The position numbers were made by a program, and so were the translations under genes. DNA of 64,000 nt from an uncultured Gammaproteobacteria bacterium (lineage in GTDB: Bacteria > Pseudomonadota > Gammaproteobacteria > Steroidobacterales > Woeseiaceae): NCBI GenBank assembly GCA_937899415.1, contig CALBPI010000055.1, positions 46,211 to 110,210 of the forward strand, given 5' to 3'. A model generated the notes under the pieces. It did not search any database, was not told where the DNA came from, and saw nothing but the letters and a program-made list of their open reading frames with translations. Shown one piece after another: positions 54,095 through 61,659 of this stretch; positions within the stretch are counted from its first letter, which is position 1, and each line of letters starts with the position of its first letter.

Positions 54095-54786
54095 GTCTCC
54101 ATGCCTCCCATGGTGTCTTCTAAGTAGCTGGACAGCGACGGGTGAATGCCACCGGCGCGCCAGCGTTTTTCAAGCGAGTCGAGCAGCTCGGCGTTGCCGT
54201 GGCGCAGGATCAGGTCGATGATCGCGAGCTGCACGATGGGTGAGTCGTTCTCTTCGAGCACCGCCATGAGTTGCATCGAAATCGAGGTGTCGTTGATTTC
54301 CTCGCCCAGTGCGCCGATGGCGGCGGAGCGAACGGACGGCACCGTGTCGATAGCCGCGCGCTGCACGAGTGCTGCGGCAATGGCGGGGTCGCGTTGCTCG
54401 AGGTTGGCGGCCTGCAGCGCGGCGGCCAGGCGTTCACCAGGCGCCGTCGCGGTCAGCCGACTCATGAGTAGCTGCTGGTTCACATTCCCGAGCTGCATCT
54501 CGAGCTGCGCCATGCGGTTGTCGAGGTCCGGGTCGGACATCGAACTAAACGCGCCGATCGCCAGACCGATGAGCGCCGAGGCCGCAAATCCTGCCCACTG
54601 CGGCGGGCGCGTGGGCAGCAGCGCGGCAAGCCAGTTGCGCTTCGTGTTGTGCGCGTGGATGTCGTTGAGCACGCGGTGGCGCAGTTTGGCGTCGGGCTCG
54701 GCTTGTGAAAGCTGGCCGAGCTTTTGCCAGGCGTTGTTGCCGTCTTCGGCCTGCAGCGCGGTGTCGTCGTCGATGCGGTCAGACAT
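54091..54786 (-). CDS. membrane-anchored HEAT-repeat protein, putative anti-sigma factor
   Basis: A 231-residue protein. The N-terminal about 80 residues are cytosolic (WQKLGQLSQAEPDAKLRHRV), then one membrane helix (AGFAASALIGLAIGAFSSM, about 82-100), then a periplasmic part with HEAT-like repeats (PSVRSAAIGALGEEINDTSI, NDSPIVQLAIIDLILRHG, AELLDSLEKRW). The position directly after an ECF sigma gene, with an eight-base overlap and one membrane helix, is that of an anti-sigma factor, but no classical zinc anti-sigma motif is seen. Confidence 0.78.
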   Translation of the reverse strand: MSDRIDDDTALQAEDGNNAWQKLGQLSQAEPDAKLRHRVLNDIHAHNTKRNWLAALLPTRPPQWAGFAASALIGLAIGAFSSMSDPDLDNRMAQLEMQLGNVNQQLLMSRLTATAPGERLAAALQAANLEQRDPAIAAALVQRAAIDTVPSVRSAAIGALGEEINDTSISMQLMAVLEENDSPIVQLAIIDLILRHGNAELLDSLEKRWRAGGIHPSLSSYLEDTMGGMET

Positions 54787-55348
54787 GGCTGGGTACTCCA
54801 TTGAAGTGGTCGAAGGCACTATTGAGTGCCTTGATGGCACGGTGCATGCGCACGCGCGCGGTCGCCGGCGTACAGCCCAGGGCTGAGGCCAGTGACTGGT
54901 AGTCGGGGAACTCGAACCGGCCGAGCCAGATGATGTCCTGCTGGTCGAGCGGCAGGCGGGCCAGAGAGCGCGCCAGCAGCTGCACCTCCTGCTGACCCGC
55001 GGCGCTTTGCTCGGCGCTGCGCAGGTCCACGAGCTCCTGCTCGAGGACGTCTTCGGCGTCCGTGTCGGTCTTCCGGCTCTGCACCTGGCGCAGCTGGTCA
55101 AAGGCCAGGTTGCGCAGGATGTGGAACGCCCAGGATTTGAAGCTGGACTCGCCACGGAAGCTCGCCGCCTTCTTGAGCAGGCGCAAAAACAGCTCCTGCA
55201 CGAGGTCCTCGCTCTGCGCGCCGTTGCGCGTGAGCTGCAGGGCGTAGTTGTAGAGCCCCTTGTGATGGCGTTCGAACAGGGTCCCAAGGCAGGACGCGTC
55301 GCCGTCCGCAACCCATTGAATCAACTGTTCGTCTGAAACTGCCTGCAT
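54779..55348 (-). CDS. ECF RNA polymerase sigma factor
   Basis: A 189-residue ECF sigma factor. Region 2 includes GTLFERHHKGLYNYALQLTR, AQSEDLVQELFLRLLKKAAS and FKSWAFHILRNLAFDQLRQV; region 4 has LARLPLDQQDIIWLGRFEFP and ALGCTPATARVRMHRAIKAL. It drives a four-gene operon with the HEAT protein and two DUF4097 proteins, and an ECF-type promoter lies upstream, so autoregulation is likely. AGGAGG precedes the ATG. Confidence 0.93.
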   Translation of the reverse strand: MQAVSDEQLIQWVADGDASCLGTLFERHHKGLYNYALQLTRNGAQSEDLVQELFLRLLKKAASFRGESSFKSWAFHILRNLAFDQLRQVQSRKTDTDAEDVLEQELVDLRSAEQSAAGQQEVQLLARSLARLPLDQQDIIWLGRFEFPDYQSLASALGCTPATARVRMHRAIKALNSAFDHFNGVPSHV

Positions 55349-55372
55349 GCGAATTCTCGCCTCCTGTGGCTA

Positions 55373-55400
55373 GAGACGAGTGAGGGGGGAAAGTGTTACA
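55373..55400 (-). promoter_or_regulatory. ECF-type promoter of the sigma operon
   Basis: On the minus strand TGTAAC (55400-55395) is followed after 16 bases by CGTCTC (55378-55373). This is the -35/-10 style of ECF sigma promoters. It predicts a leader of about 18 bases before ATG 55348, with AGGAGG near the transcript's 5' end. Autoregulation by the encoded sigma factor is inferred. Confidence 0.5.
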
Positions 55401-55433
55401 AAAAAAATGGCGGCGCTGCGATGACCTGTTGGG

Positions 55434-55820
55434 TCACAGCTCCTGACCAAAGGCAATCGTGTAACCGTCGAGGTCGCGAACGGCGAACTCCAGACAGCCA
55501 TAGGGCTTGTCGGTTGGCGGGTACTCAATGGAAGCGCCGCGGCTCTCGAGTTCTTTGTGCATGGCGCGGGCGTCGTCGACCCAGAAGTAGGCGTCCCAGA
55601 GCCCGTCCGACACCGTTCGGTGCGGCACGATATGTGCTGGATCGTCCATCCGACTGAGCATTAGCCCGACCGGGCCGCGCCAGAGGATGCAGAAGCCTGG
55701 CGGGTCGCCCCAGAGCTGGTCGTAGCGAAAGCCTAGCTGGTCGCGGTAGTAGTTCGCAGCGGCTTCGACGTCGGCCACCAGAAGCACGGGTGCGCCGTCC
55801 TTGATGCCTTGTGAGGTCAT
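55434..55820 (-). CDS. VOC-family protein
   Basis: A 128-residue vicinal-oxygen-chelate protein: PVLLVADVEAAANYYRDQLG, then LWDAYFWVDDARAMHKELES and CLEFAVRDLDGYTIAFGQ. AAGGAC precedes ATG 55820. Its start overlaps the small gene upstream (ATGA). Function within the VOC fold is not evident. Confidence 0.85.
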   Translation of the reverse strand: MTSQGIKDGAPVLLVADVEAAANYYRDQLGFRYDQLWGDPPGFCILWRGPVGLMLSRMDDPAHIVPHRTVSDGLWDAYFWVDDARAMHKELESRGASIEYPPTDKPYGCLEFAVRDLDGYTIAFGQEL

Positions 55821-56023
55821 CCGGAGTCCTTGGTGCGTGACGGGTTGCGGTTTCCGACGTCGCAAACCTCGTCGAGCAAAACCGTCACATTCTTCTGCTT
55901 GCTCAAAATGCCGCGTGAGGGCCAAGCGATGTCAGAGGGCGCAAGACCCGCTGTCGCCACCTGATAACGCGGCGACTGAAACAGGTGGTAGTTCTGTTTG
56001 TCGATTCGCGTCGCCCATGACAT
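55817..56023 (-). CDS. hypothetical small protein
   Basis: A 68-residue protein (MSWATRIDKQNYHLFQSPR start, later AWPSRGILSKQKNVTVLLDE). It overlaps the downstream VOC start by four bases and begins five bases after the upstream VOC stop, which supports it as a real small gene. No domain is recognised. Confidence 0.55.
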   Translation of the reverse strand: MSWATRIDKQNYHLFQSPRYQVATAGLAPSDIAWPSRGILSKQKNVTVLLDEVCDVGNRNPSRTKDSG

Positions 56024-56027
56024 CGTT

Positions 56028-56408
56028 TCAGTTCGCCTGCGCGTCGGGGCGCTCCGCGAAATGCAGCAGCACACCCGCCGGATCCCAAACATACGTGAGC
56101 AGAAGTCCCCAGGGCATCAGTTCGGGTGCGGCAACCTTGGTGCCTTCAAAGGTCTCTGCAAGCTGAATATCGACGAAGTGGTCGTACCAGGCCTGCGCCG
56201 AGTCCACCATGAAATGCAGCATGAGGCTGTGCGCGTAGTTATTGTGATTCTTAGGGAGCAGGAAAAACCGGTAGCCAAAATTTGTGTCGATTTCGCAGGC
56301 TTCGTCATTGGACCAATTAATTGTGAAGCCCATGTGCTCGTAGAATGCCCTGGACACGGCGTAGTCGTTCGAGGGCACGAACGGCTTGAAGTCTTTGATC
56401 GTCCTCAC
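56028..56408 (-). CDS. VOC-family protein
   Basis: A 126-residue VOC protein from GTG 56408: DFKPFVPSNDYAVSRAFYEH, then HSLMLHFMVDSAQAWYDHF and LTYVWDPAGVLLHFAER. It is more like a bleomycin-resistance-type binding protein than a glyoxalase, but the distinction is weak. It is in a run of minus-strand genes with the DUF1304 gene. Confidence 0.8.
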   Translation of the reverse strand: MRTIKDFKPFVPSNDYAVSRAFYEHMGFTINWSNDEACEIDTNFGYRFFLLPKNHNNYAHSLMLHFMVDSAQAWYDHFVDIQLAETFEGTKVAAPELMPWGLLLTYVWDPAGVLLHFAERPDAQAN

Positions 56409-56430
56409 GGTGCGGCTTCCTCGTTGCCCG

Positions 56431-56808
56431 CTAGATCAGGTCGCGCGATGACTGGCGTGCAGCAGCCAGCACGAAGACCAGTGCGACGAGCGCCGGCAAA
56501 CCCTGCGTGAACAAGATGCTGGTCTTGGCTGTAAGCCCACCGAAGACGCCCGCGATCACGACGCAACCGAGGAAGAACACCTTCACGTCCACACGATCTT
56601 TGAGGAGCCCCCAAAACAGCCCTGCGGCGAGAAAGCCGTTGTACAGGCCCTGGTTCATGGCCAGAACTTCCGACGATGCGGCCACTTCGGGTGTCATCGC
56701 AAAGATGCGCTGCCCGACGGGGTGGTTCCAGAAGAACATCTCAAGCACGAGGATGCCGATGTGGGCGATTGCCACCAGCAGGGTGAGCGCGTTGGCCAGA
56801 AATTTCAT
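56431..56808 (-). CDS. DUF1304 membrane protein
   Basis: A 125-residue protein with four membrane helices: LTLLVAIAHIGILVLEMFFW, NQGLYNGFLAAGLFWGLL, VFFLGCVVIAGVFGGLTA and GLPALVALVFVLAA. The NQGLYNGFLA segment is the DUF1304 hallmark. Function is unknown. GGGGACAG lies upstream of ATG 56808; the longer frame to 57066 overlaps the RcsF-like gene. Confidence 0.85.
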   Translation of the reverse strand: MKFLANALTLLVAIAHIGILVLEMFFWNHPVGQRIFAMTPEVAASSEVLAMNQGLYNGFLAAGLFWGLLKDRVDVKVFFLGCVVIAGVFGGLTAKTSILFTQGLPALVALVFVLAAARQSSRDLI

Positions 56809-56821
56809 GAAAGCTGTCCCC

Positions 56822-57229
56822 TTAGCGATCGGCGCGGCGCAACGCCGTGGCTCGGCAAATGACACTGCCGTAACAGTTGTTCGAAAAATCGTTGTCCGTG
56901 TTGATGGTACACGCTGGCTCGGTGATGGCGTCTGCGTTTTCTTCAGCCGCTTTGAGACGGACCTGATCGATGGCGTAGAGGGTCGCCTCGCGGTCAGCGA
57001 GCGCTGCCTGCCCCATTTTCTTTCTGCAGTAGATGCCCTCGATGTCCTCGAGCGGTTCAAAGGCACGGGGTGCTGTGGAGGTCGTCAAGACGTTGATCTG
57101 CTGATAGCGCTGGAGCGTTTCCGAAGACGCTTCATAGAAGTCGATGACGGGGATACTCGACGCGCAGCCTGCGATACAGAGTGTGGCCCCAAGCAGGCCG
57201 GCGCGGATCATGACTATTGGGTAGTGCAT
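56822..57229 (-). CDS. RcsF-like outer-membrane lipoprotein
   Basis: A 135-residue lipoprotein (lipobox CIAGC, Cys22). The C-terminus reads ADAITEPACTINTDN, then NNCYGSVICRATALR, matching the cysteine-rich end of RcsF, the outer-membrane sensor of the Rcs stress phosphorelay; GIYCRKK supplies the first cysteine. No RcsB/C/D is in the window. ATG 57211 is an alternative start just after the upstream stop. Confidence 0.65.
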   Translation of the reverse strand: MHYPIVMIRAGLLGATLCIAGCASSIPVIDFYEASSETLQRYQQINVLTTSTAPRAFEPLEDIEGIYCRKKMGQAALADREATLYAIDQVRLKAAEENADAITEPACTINTDNDFSNNCYGSVICRATALRRADR

Positions 57230-58440
57230 GGGGGCGTCAGCCTCGCGAAGTACTGCCAGTGGGGCGGCGTCTCAGCCATGGGGCCATCGAATTCACTATT
57301 CCAGATTTTGTCGAAATTCGAGCGGTAGTGCATCCAGGCCCCGGCGCGTCGTTGGCCATCGACGAGAAACGTAGGGCGCACGGACCACCGGAGTGTCGTG
57401 CATTCAGGCAACACGTCGCGCACCGTATGCGTGTCACCGTCGATGCGGTTCGCCTCGTAAACGATACGGTCGGCTTCGAGAATCCGCAGGTCGAACTGAA
57501 TGCTGTCTTCATCCAGCTTCGGTGCGTGGTCGTCGCCGCCGACCAGAAAGTACTCCCAGGCAAGCGTTGTGTCACCGCCCCGAAATCGCCCCGCCCAGCC
57601 GCCTGTAAATGACTCGGACCCGGCAGGTCTCAGAACGTGGCGGACATGGAGTCGCTCAAAGACATCGGCAACGACTTGCGCAGCGACATAGCGTCGTGCG
57701 CGCTCCGGGTAGCCCTGGTAGAGCGCGTAGTCGTCGGCCGACCAGGCGCGCAAGCTGTTTCGCTCCGCGTAGCGCTTCGATCGCCGATATAGGACTTTGG
57801 AATCTGCGAGACGCGTCAGCGTGATATCGGCAACCGTGGTGATCACCGCGTCTCGGTCGGCTGTGTCGACCGAGATGTCACGAATGGAAATGACGAGCTC
57901 TGTATCGGCATCTTTGGTGACCTGCACGTCGGTACGCTGTGGGATCATCACCGTGAGTGCTTGGGCCAGACCGACCCCGGGGGTGGGCGTATCGCTAGAA
58001 GTCACGAGCTCGTCGGCCAGCTCTTCGCGAAACTCGGCCAGCTTCTTCTCGAATGCCGCCGCAGACGCACTCGCGATGCTGCCGGCGATCATCGCAGCCG
58101 GCATGACGATCGGGTACAGGACAAGCGCCCTGGGATCCTCACTCAAAACTCCGGCCGAGTCGCTAATGCCCTCTGCGGCGCCTGCCGCCGCGGCTTCGGA
58201 AAGGCTTGTCGTCGGCGCACCGTAATCACCGCCGACGGTTAGCGTGGGTTTGGCGGTGTCGACGGTGATGCGGACCGCCCTGAGGGTGCGCCGCGTATCC
58301 TCAGTCAAGTGGTCTTCGCCCGCGTCAAAGGTGACCGACGGATGCTGGCCCATGTAGAACCAGCCACCGCAGCCCTGCGTCCCCACGCAGGCCAGCAGCA
58401 CAATCGCGGTCCGGTATCGGTATCGCGGACGTCTGTGCAT
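57214..58440 (-). CDS. large lipoprotein of unknown function
   Basis: A 408-residue predicted lipoprotein (TAIVLLACVGTQGC, Cys24). It contains a hydrophobic, Ala-rich stretch (LVLYPIVMPAAMIAGSIASA), then a beta-rich part (TELVISIRDISVDTADRDAV, AWEYFLVGGDDHAPKLDEDS) and an unusual Trp-rich end (PPHWQYFARL). I do not recognise a family. It overlaps the RcsF-like gene, which suggests a shared envelope role. Confidence 0.75.
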   Translation of the reverse strand: MHRRPRYRYRTAIVLLACVGTQGCGGWFYMGQHPSVTFDAGEDHLTEDTRRTLRAVRITVDTAKPTLTVGGDYGAPTTSLSEAAAAGAAEGISDSAGVLSEDPRALVLYPIVMPAAMIAGSIASASAAAFEKKLAEFREELADELVTSSDTPTPGVGLAQALTVMIPQRTDVQVTKDADTELVISIRDISVDTADRDAVITTVADITLTRLADSKVLYRRSKRYAERNSLRAWSADDYALYQGYPERARRYVAAQVVADVFERLHVRHVLRPAGSESFTGGWAGRFRGGDTTLAWEYFLVGGDDHAPKLDEDSIQFDLRILEADRIVYEANRIDGDTHTVRDVLPECTTLRWSVRPTFLVDGQRRAGAWMHYRSNFDKIWNSEFDGPMAETPPHWQYFARLTPPCTTQ

Positions 58441-58656
58441 TGCGAACCCCCCGTGCGCTGTTGCGCGATTCGCTTTCCGGTCTATTCATACCGGACTTGT
58501 GGGGAAAAGGGAAAGTCGGCGCGCGGCTCGCAAGCCGCCCACACAGTTTCTGGTCGAACCGCTTTTCCCGATGCGGCCCGAATTCGTCAATGATGATTTG
58601 CGGGCGATGTCACCTGTGCTCGCCTTTCTTAGCGAGTACGCGACGCTGTCGCAGAG
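58441..58656. other. intergenic stretch, promoter region of the large lipoprotein
   Basis: This and the tentative small gene at 58657 fill the 401-base gap between two minus-strand genes. I see no RNA gene or repeat. It should hold the promoter of the lipoprotein operon, but no clear hexamers are evident. Confidence 0.4.
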
Positions 58657-58845
58657 ATGCCGGTGGCATTGGGCCTGCAAGTTTATCGGTCGTCGTGGGT
58701 TGCGGAGCGCGCTGTACAGTCCGCCAAGCGCGGTTCGCGACGGTGGCAGCTCGCAATCGAGGCCAACGTCTCAGTGCCGGTGAGCAACAGCTACGTGCTG
58801 GCTGTGCGCGAGCGCGGTTGGCTCAAGCGCAAGGGTGGCGCCTAG
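58657..58845 (+). CDS. possible small protein, 62 residues
   Basis: A 62-residue frame reading VALGLQVYRSSWVAERAVQS, then GSRRWQLAIEANVSVPVSNS and YVLAVRERGWLKRKGGA. Its third codon positions are mostly G or C and its stop meets the stop of the convergent gene, which suggests coding. It lacks a clear ribosome-binding site and a family, so it may also be a remnant. Confidence 0.4.
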   Translation: MPVALGLQVYRSSWVAERAVQSAKRGSRRWQLAIEANVSVPVSNSYVLAVRERGWLKRKGGA

Positions 58846-59390
58846 CCGTCCTCTGTTATGCCCGTAGGCTTCTGGTCGAGGCTCTCGGTGTTGCGTTCCT
58901 GCCAGTAGTCCTCAATGCCAGATCGGCCGCGGCCGTCGGCCCACTTTGTGAGCGTCGGGCGTTCGCCCTTGAGCTCGTAGTAGGGCACCGCGTAGCCGCA
59001 AGAGGTTTGTACCATGTTGAGGTGCACATCAAAGACTTGGCGTGCGCCCGTAAATTTCGGGAAGCGATCGATATGTTCCTGCCATGTTGCGTCGCGCGGG
59101 TGGACGACGGTGGCCTTGCCGTACAGTCGCAGGATTCGCGGGTGTTTGTCGAACGAGCAGAACATGATGGTCATGCGGTCGTGTTCGAGCACATGCGCCG
59201 CCGTTTCGTTGCCGCTGCCCGTGAGGGTGAGCCAGGCCACACGCGACGCGTCGATGACACGGAATGTATCCATGCCTTTGGGCGAGACGTTGATCAGGCC
59301 TTCGGCCGCAGCCGTCCCGACGAAGAAGAGGTGTTGATCGCCGATGAACTCGATGTGTTTGTCATCGAGTGCTTTGAATTGCTCGCCCAT
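58842..59390 (-). CDS. pyridoxamine 5'-phosphate oxidase-family protein
   Basis: A 182-residue flavin split-barrel protein: HIEFIGDQHLFFVGTAAAEG, INVSPKGMDTFRVID, VAWLTLTGSGNETAAHVLEH and TIMFCSFDKHPRILRLYGKA. This subgroup is distinct from PdxH and its substrate is unknown. CGGAGAGAGAT precedes ATG 59390. The C-terminal 30 residues are charged and likely flexible. Confidence 0.85.
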   Translation of the reverse strand: MGEQFKALDDKHIEFIGDQHLFFVGTAAAEGLINVSPKGMDTFRVIDASRVAWLTLTGSGNETAAHVLEHDRMTIMFCSFDKHPRILRLYGKATVVHPRDATWQEHIDRFPKFTGARQVFDVHLNMVQTSCGYAVPYYELKGERPTLTKWADGRGRSGIEDYWQERNTESLDQKPTGITEDG

Positions 59391-59413
59391 ATCTCTCTCC
59401 GCAGAAACCCGGC

Positions 59414-60049
59414 CTACTCGTAGACCTCAAAGCGAATGATGCCTTCAGTTTCGCCCCCGATGGTACGTTTGTCGAAGGCTCGTTGGCGTCGGCGCTCTAC
59501 CGCGTGAAGGCGAGAGACCACGTCGCCAGCATTTTCAACAAGCCGATCGCAGTCTCTGGCTGGTCGCAGTGACGACAGCTCCTTGAGAATCTGCTCCGAG
59601 ACTTCGTAGGCAATGTCTTTGTGCTGCCGTTCGTGATTGACGATGCGGGGGAACAGATCTTCCCAGACTTCCTTGACCTCGTCGTCCGTCGTCACGACTT
59701 TGGGCAGGCGATAAGTGACTTCCAGCGTGACCCTTGTCCCCACCACCCGGCATTCGCTCGAGGTGTACGACATGTCGATCGACCAATCGTGGCGGGACAG
59801 TGTTTCGGCAATCGCTGCAGGGCCCAGGCTGTTCTCTTTGCCAGCGGCCAAGAGTGCAGGCCCCAAATCGTTGACGTCTTCCGGGAAGACGGAGAAGTAG
59901 AGATAGTCTTCCGTCAGCCCCGGACTGTCGCCGTGCGCAGCAGGCGAAGCCGCCAACAGCAGGTTGACGGCCAGTTGGATAATGACGCGGCGAGTGGACA
60001 AGAATGCCGGTCCATTACCGCAACAGCAGCGGCGGCAACCCGTCCTCAC
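59414..60049 (-). CDS. exported DUF922 putative zinc protease
   Basis: A 211-residue protein with a hydrophobic export segment (VIIQLAVNLLLAASPAAHG). The DUF922 core has NHERQHKDIAYEV, an HExxH zinc motif, and an upstream beta part (SSECRVVGTRVTLEVTYRLP). I chose GTG 60049 because it overlaps the upstream stop (GTGA) and GGAGGA precedes it; a TTG at 60001 would begin closer to the hydrophobic segment. DUF922 members are predicted Zn-dependent peptidases. Confidence 0.75.
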   Translation of the reverse strand: MRTGCRRCCCGNGPAFLSTRRVIIQLAVNLLLAASPAAHGDSPGLTEDYLYFSVFPEDVNDLGPALLAAGKENSLGPAAIAETLSRHDWSIDMSYTSSECRVVGTRVTLEVTYRLPKVVTTDDEVKEVWEDLFPRIVNHERQHKDIAYEVSEQILKELSSLRPARDCDRLVENAGDVVSRLHAVERRRQRAFDKRTIGGETEGIIRFEVYE

Positions 60050-60837
60050 CAGTCCTCCATGGGGGTTTTTTCTGACATCCAACTCCATTCCACATCGGTC
60101 ATGAACCAGGTGTAGGCCTCGATGTCGCTGACGCCCCAGTCACGAAAGTCCCGGACTAATTCGAACAGCCCAGTGGCATGGTCGCCATTAGGTTCTTCGA
60201 GCAAGGCATCGAAGCATGCCATCAGGCCGGCTGGCTTCTCCGTCACCGACTCAAGGGTTCGGTAGAACCACTTGTGGTAGGGAAAGAGCCGGCGGTTATG
60301 GGCGAGGATGAGCCTGCCGGCGAAGAGCGCGAGCTGGCTCGCGGCGCGAGTCAGCGTGTATCGGTTGCCATGGCGTTCCGCTTCGTGGAGCAACCAATGC
60401 TGGATAAACGCCATGCTGTAAAAGGCCCTGATGCGATCTGCGTGTCCGGCGTCGGGATAGACCGGGATGCGTTGCAACAGGTCGTCTAGATTCAGGATGT
60501 GCGAGTACGCCGCGAAGGCTCCCTCGAACGCGGCGCGCGATGGCTCGTTTCCCTTCTCAGCGAGCTTTTCAAGGAATGCGAGATCAATGATTTTGCCGTC
60601 GACGAAACCGCCGTCGTAGTCACAAAGGTCCTTGCGGTTGATGAACACGTCGCGTGTTCGCTGATGTTCGTCAAACGCGTCATCCGTCGCAACGATGAGA
60701 AAATCAACGTCCGAGTCGTCTCGTGCGTATCCCTTGGCGACGGAACCACCGATGATGAGTGCGCGATAGCGCGGGTCATCCCGATAGGCGTCTGCCAATC
60801 GATCAATCGCTCGCTGATGTTGATCTCGAATTGGCAT
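60046..60837 (-). CDS. nucleotidyltransferase-domain protein
   Basis: A 263-residue protein of the polymerase-beta/MNT superfamily. The motif GGSVAKGYARDDSDVD covers residues 30-45, with Asp43 and Asp45 as catalytic metal ligands. The C-terminal helical part resembles the domain found in streptomycin or lincosamide nucleotidyltransferases and in HEPN-type partners. The substrate, antibiotic, nucleotide or protein, is unknown. It abuts the attC-like half-site near 60838. Confidence 0.85.
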   Translation of the reverse strand: MPIRDQHQRAIDRLADAYRDDPRYRALIIGGSVAKGYARDDSDVDFLIVATDDAFDEHQRTRDVFINRKDLCDYDGGFVDGKIIDLAFLEKLAEKGNEPSRAAFEGAFAAYSHILNLDDLLQRIPVYPDAGHADRIRAFYSMAFIQHWLLHEAERHGNRYTLTRAASQLALFAGRLILAHNRRLFPYHKWFYRTLESVTEKPAGLMACFDALLEEPNGDHATGLFELVRDFRDWGVSDIEAYTWFMTDVEWSWMSEKTPMEDW

Positions 60838-60884
60838 AAATCCAGTATAGCGGTGGCGCCCACGGCTGCAGTGGCTAGTTAAGC
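60838..60884 (-). other. attC-like half-site at the end of the HAD gene
   Basis: Read on the minus strand, GCTTAAC (60884-60878, an RYYYAAC box) lies one base after the HAD stop. It is followed by TAGCCACTGCAGCCG, the signature shared with the attC sites further right, and a short hairpin AGCCGTGG-GCG-CCACCGCT. The matching right-hand box is missing. A degenerate cassette end is inferred. Confidence 0.4.
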
Positions 60885-60885
60885 C

Positions 60886-61548
60886 TCATGTTGAGCTCTT
60901 GCAGTGCTGGGCCAATGAGGCGGGAAGGGCGGACATTTTCGAGAATACCTCGTGCGCACCCGCATCGAGCAGCCTGCGCGATGGCGTGTGGGCCGCAAAT
61001 CCGTAGACGTACATGCCGGCGGCCACACCTGCCGAGACGCCTGTGGGGGTGTCTTCGATGACTGCGCACGCGCTGGGTGCGACACCCATCTCCGATGCGG
61101 CGTGCAAAAAAATATCAGGTTCGGGCTTGGGTCGCGCCACGTCGACAACGCTGAAAATTTTCTGCTCGAAGCGGCCAAGCAGCCCGGTCTTGCCGAGCGT
61201 GAGACGGATTTTCGCGGGCTCGCCGCTGGAGGCAACGCAGTAAGGAATATTCAAGCTATCGACAACGTCCGACACGCCGGGCACAGCTTCGACTTCGGCT
61301 TGTAGCGCCGCACCCGCCTTGTGTCGCAGGCGCTTAACAAACCCATCGGGCGGCGGGCACCCTCGGAGCTCGGTAATGATCTCGATGCAAGTCGCCATCG
61401 AGTGGCCAACGAACCGCTCAAACATATCCTCAAGCGTTACCTCGACGCCAAGCTCGTTGAGCATCTCGCAAAAGACCCGGTTCGTGATCATTTCGCTGTC
61501 AACCAGCACGCCGTCGCAGTCGAATATCACAAGCTCAATTGATCTCAC
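60886..61548 (-). CDS. HAD-family phosphatase (subfamily IA)
   Basis: A 220-residue phosphatase or phosphomutase-like enzyme. Motif I is VIFDCDGVLVDSE (Asp10 nucleophile, Asp12 acid), motif II falls in YCVASSGEPAKIRLTL, and motif III/IV in KPEPDIFLHAASEMGV and VIEDTPTGV. It likely acts on a sugar phosphate or phosphogluconate. GTG 61548 is preceded by GGGGAG. An attC-like half-site lies directly after the stop, suggesting integron-style capture. Confidence 0.9.
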   Translation of the reverse strand: MRSIELVIFDCDGVLVDSEMITNRVFCEMLNELGVEVTLEDMFERFVGHSMATCIEIITELRGCPPPDGFVKRLRHKAGAALQAEVEAVPGVSDVVDSLNIPYCVASSGEPAKIRLTLGKTGLLGRFEQKIFSVVDVARPKPEPDIFLHAASEMGVAPSACAVIEDTPTGVSAGVAAGMYVYGFAAHTPSRRLLDAGAHEVFSKMSALPASLAQHCKSST

Positions 61549-61659
61549 CTTGGCTCCCCGATTACTGTTGTCGAGGGAAGCCAGTACTCAGCAGCTCACG
61601 CGGCCGCTCAAAATGGCCCCAAAATATTCGTCCACGTGAGATGTACTCTCGAGGCAGCA

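Noticed and set aside
58440..59423. 327-residue plus-strand open frame across 58.4-59.4 kb
   Set aside because: Most of it is antisense to the pyridoxamine-oxidase-family gene, which has a strong ribosome-binding site and clear motifs.
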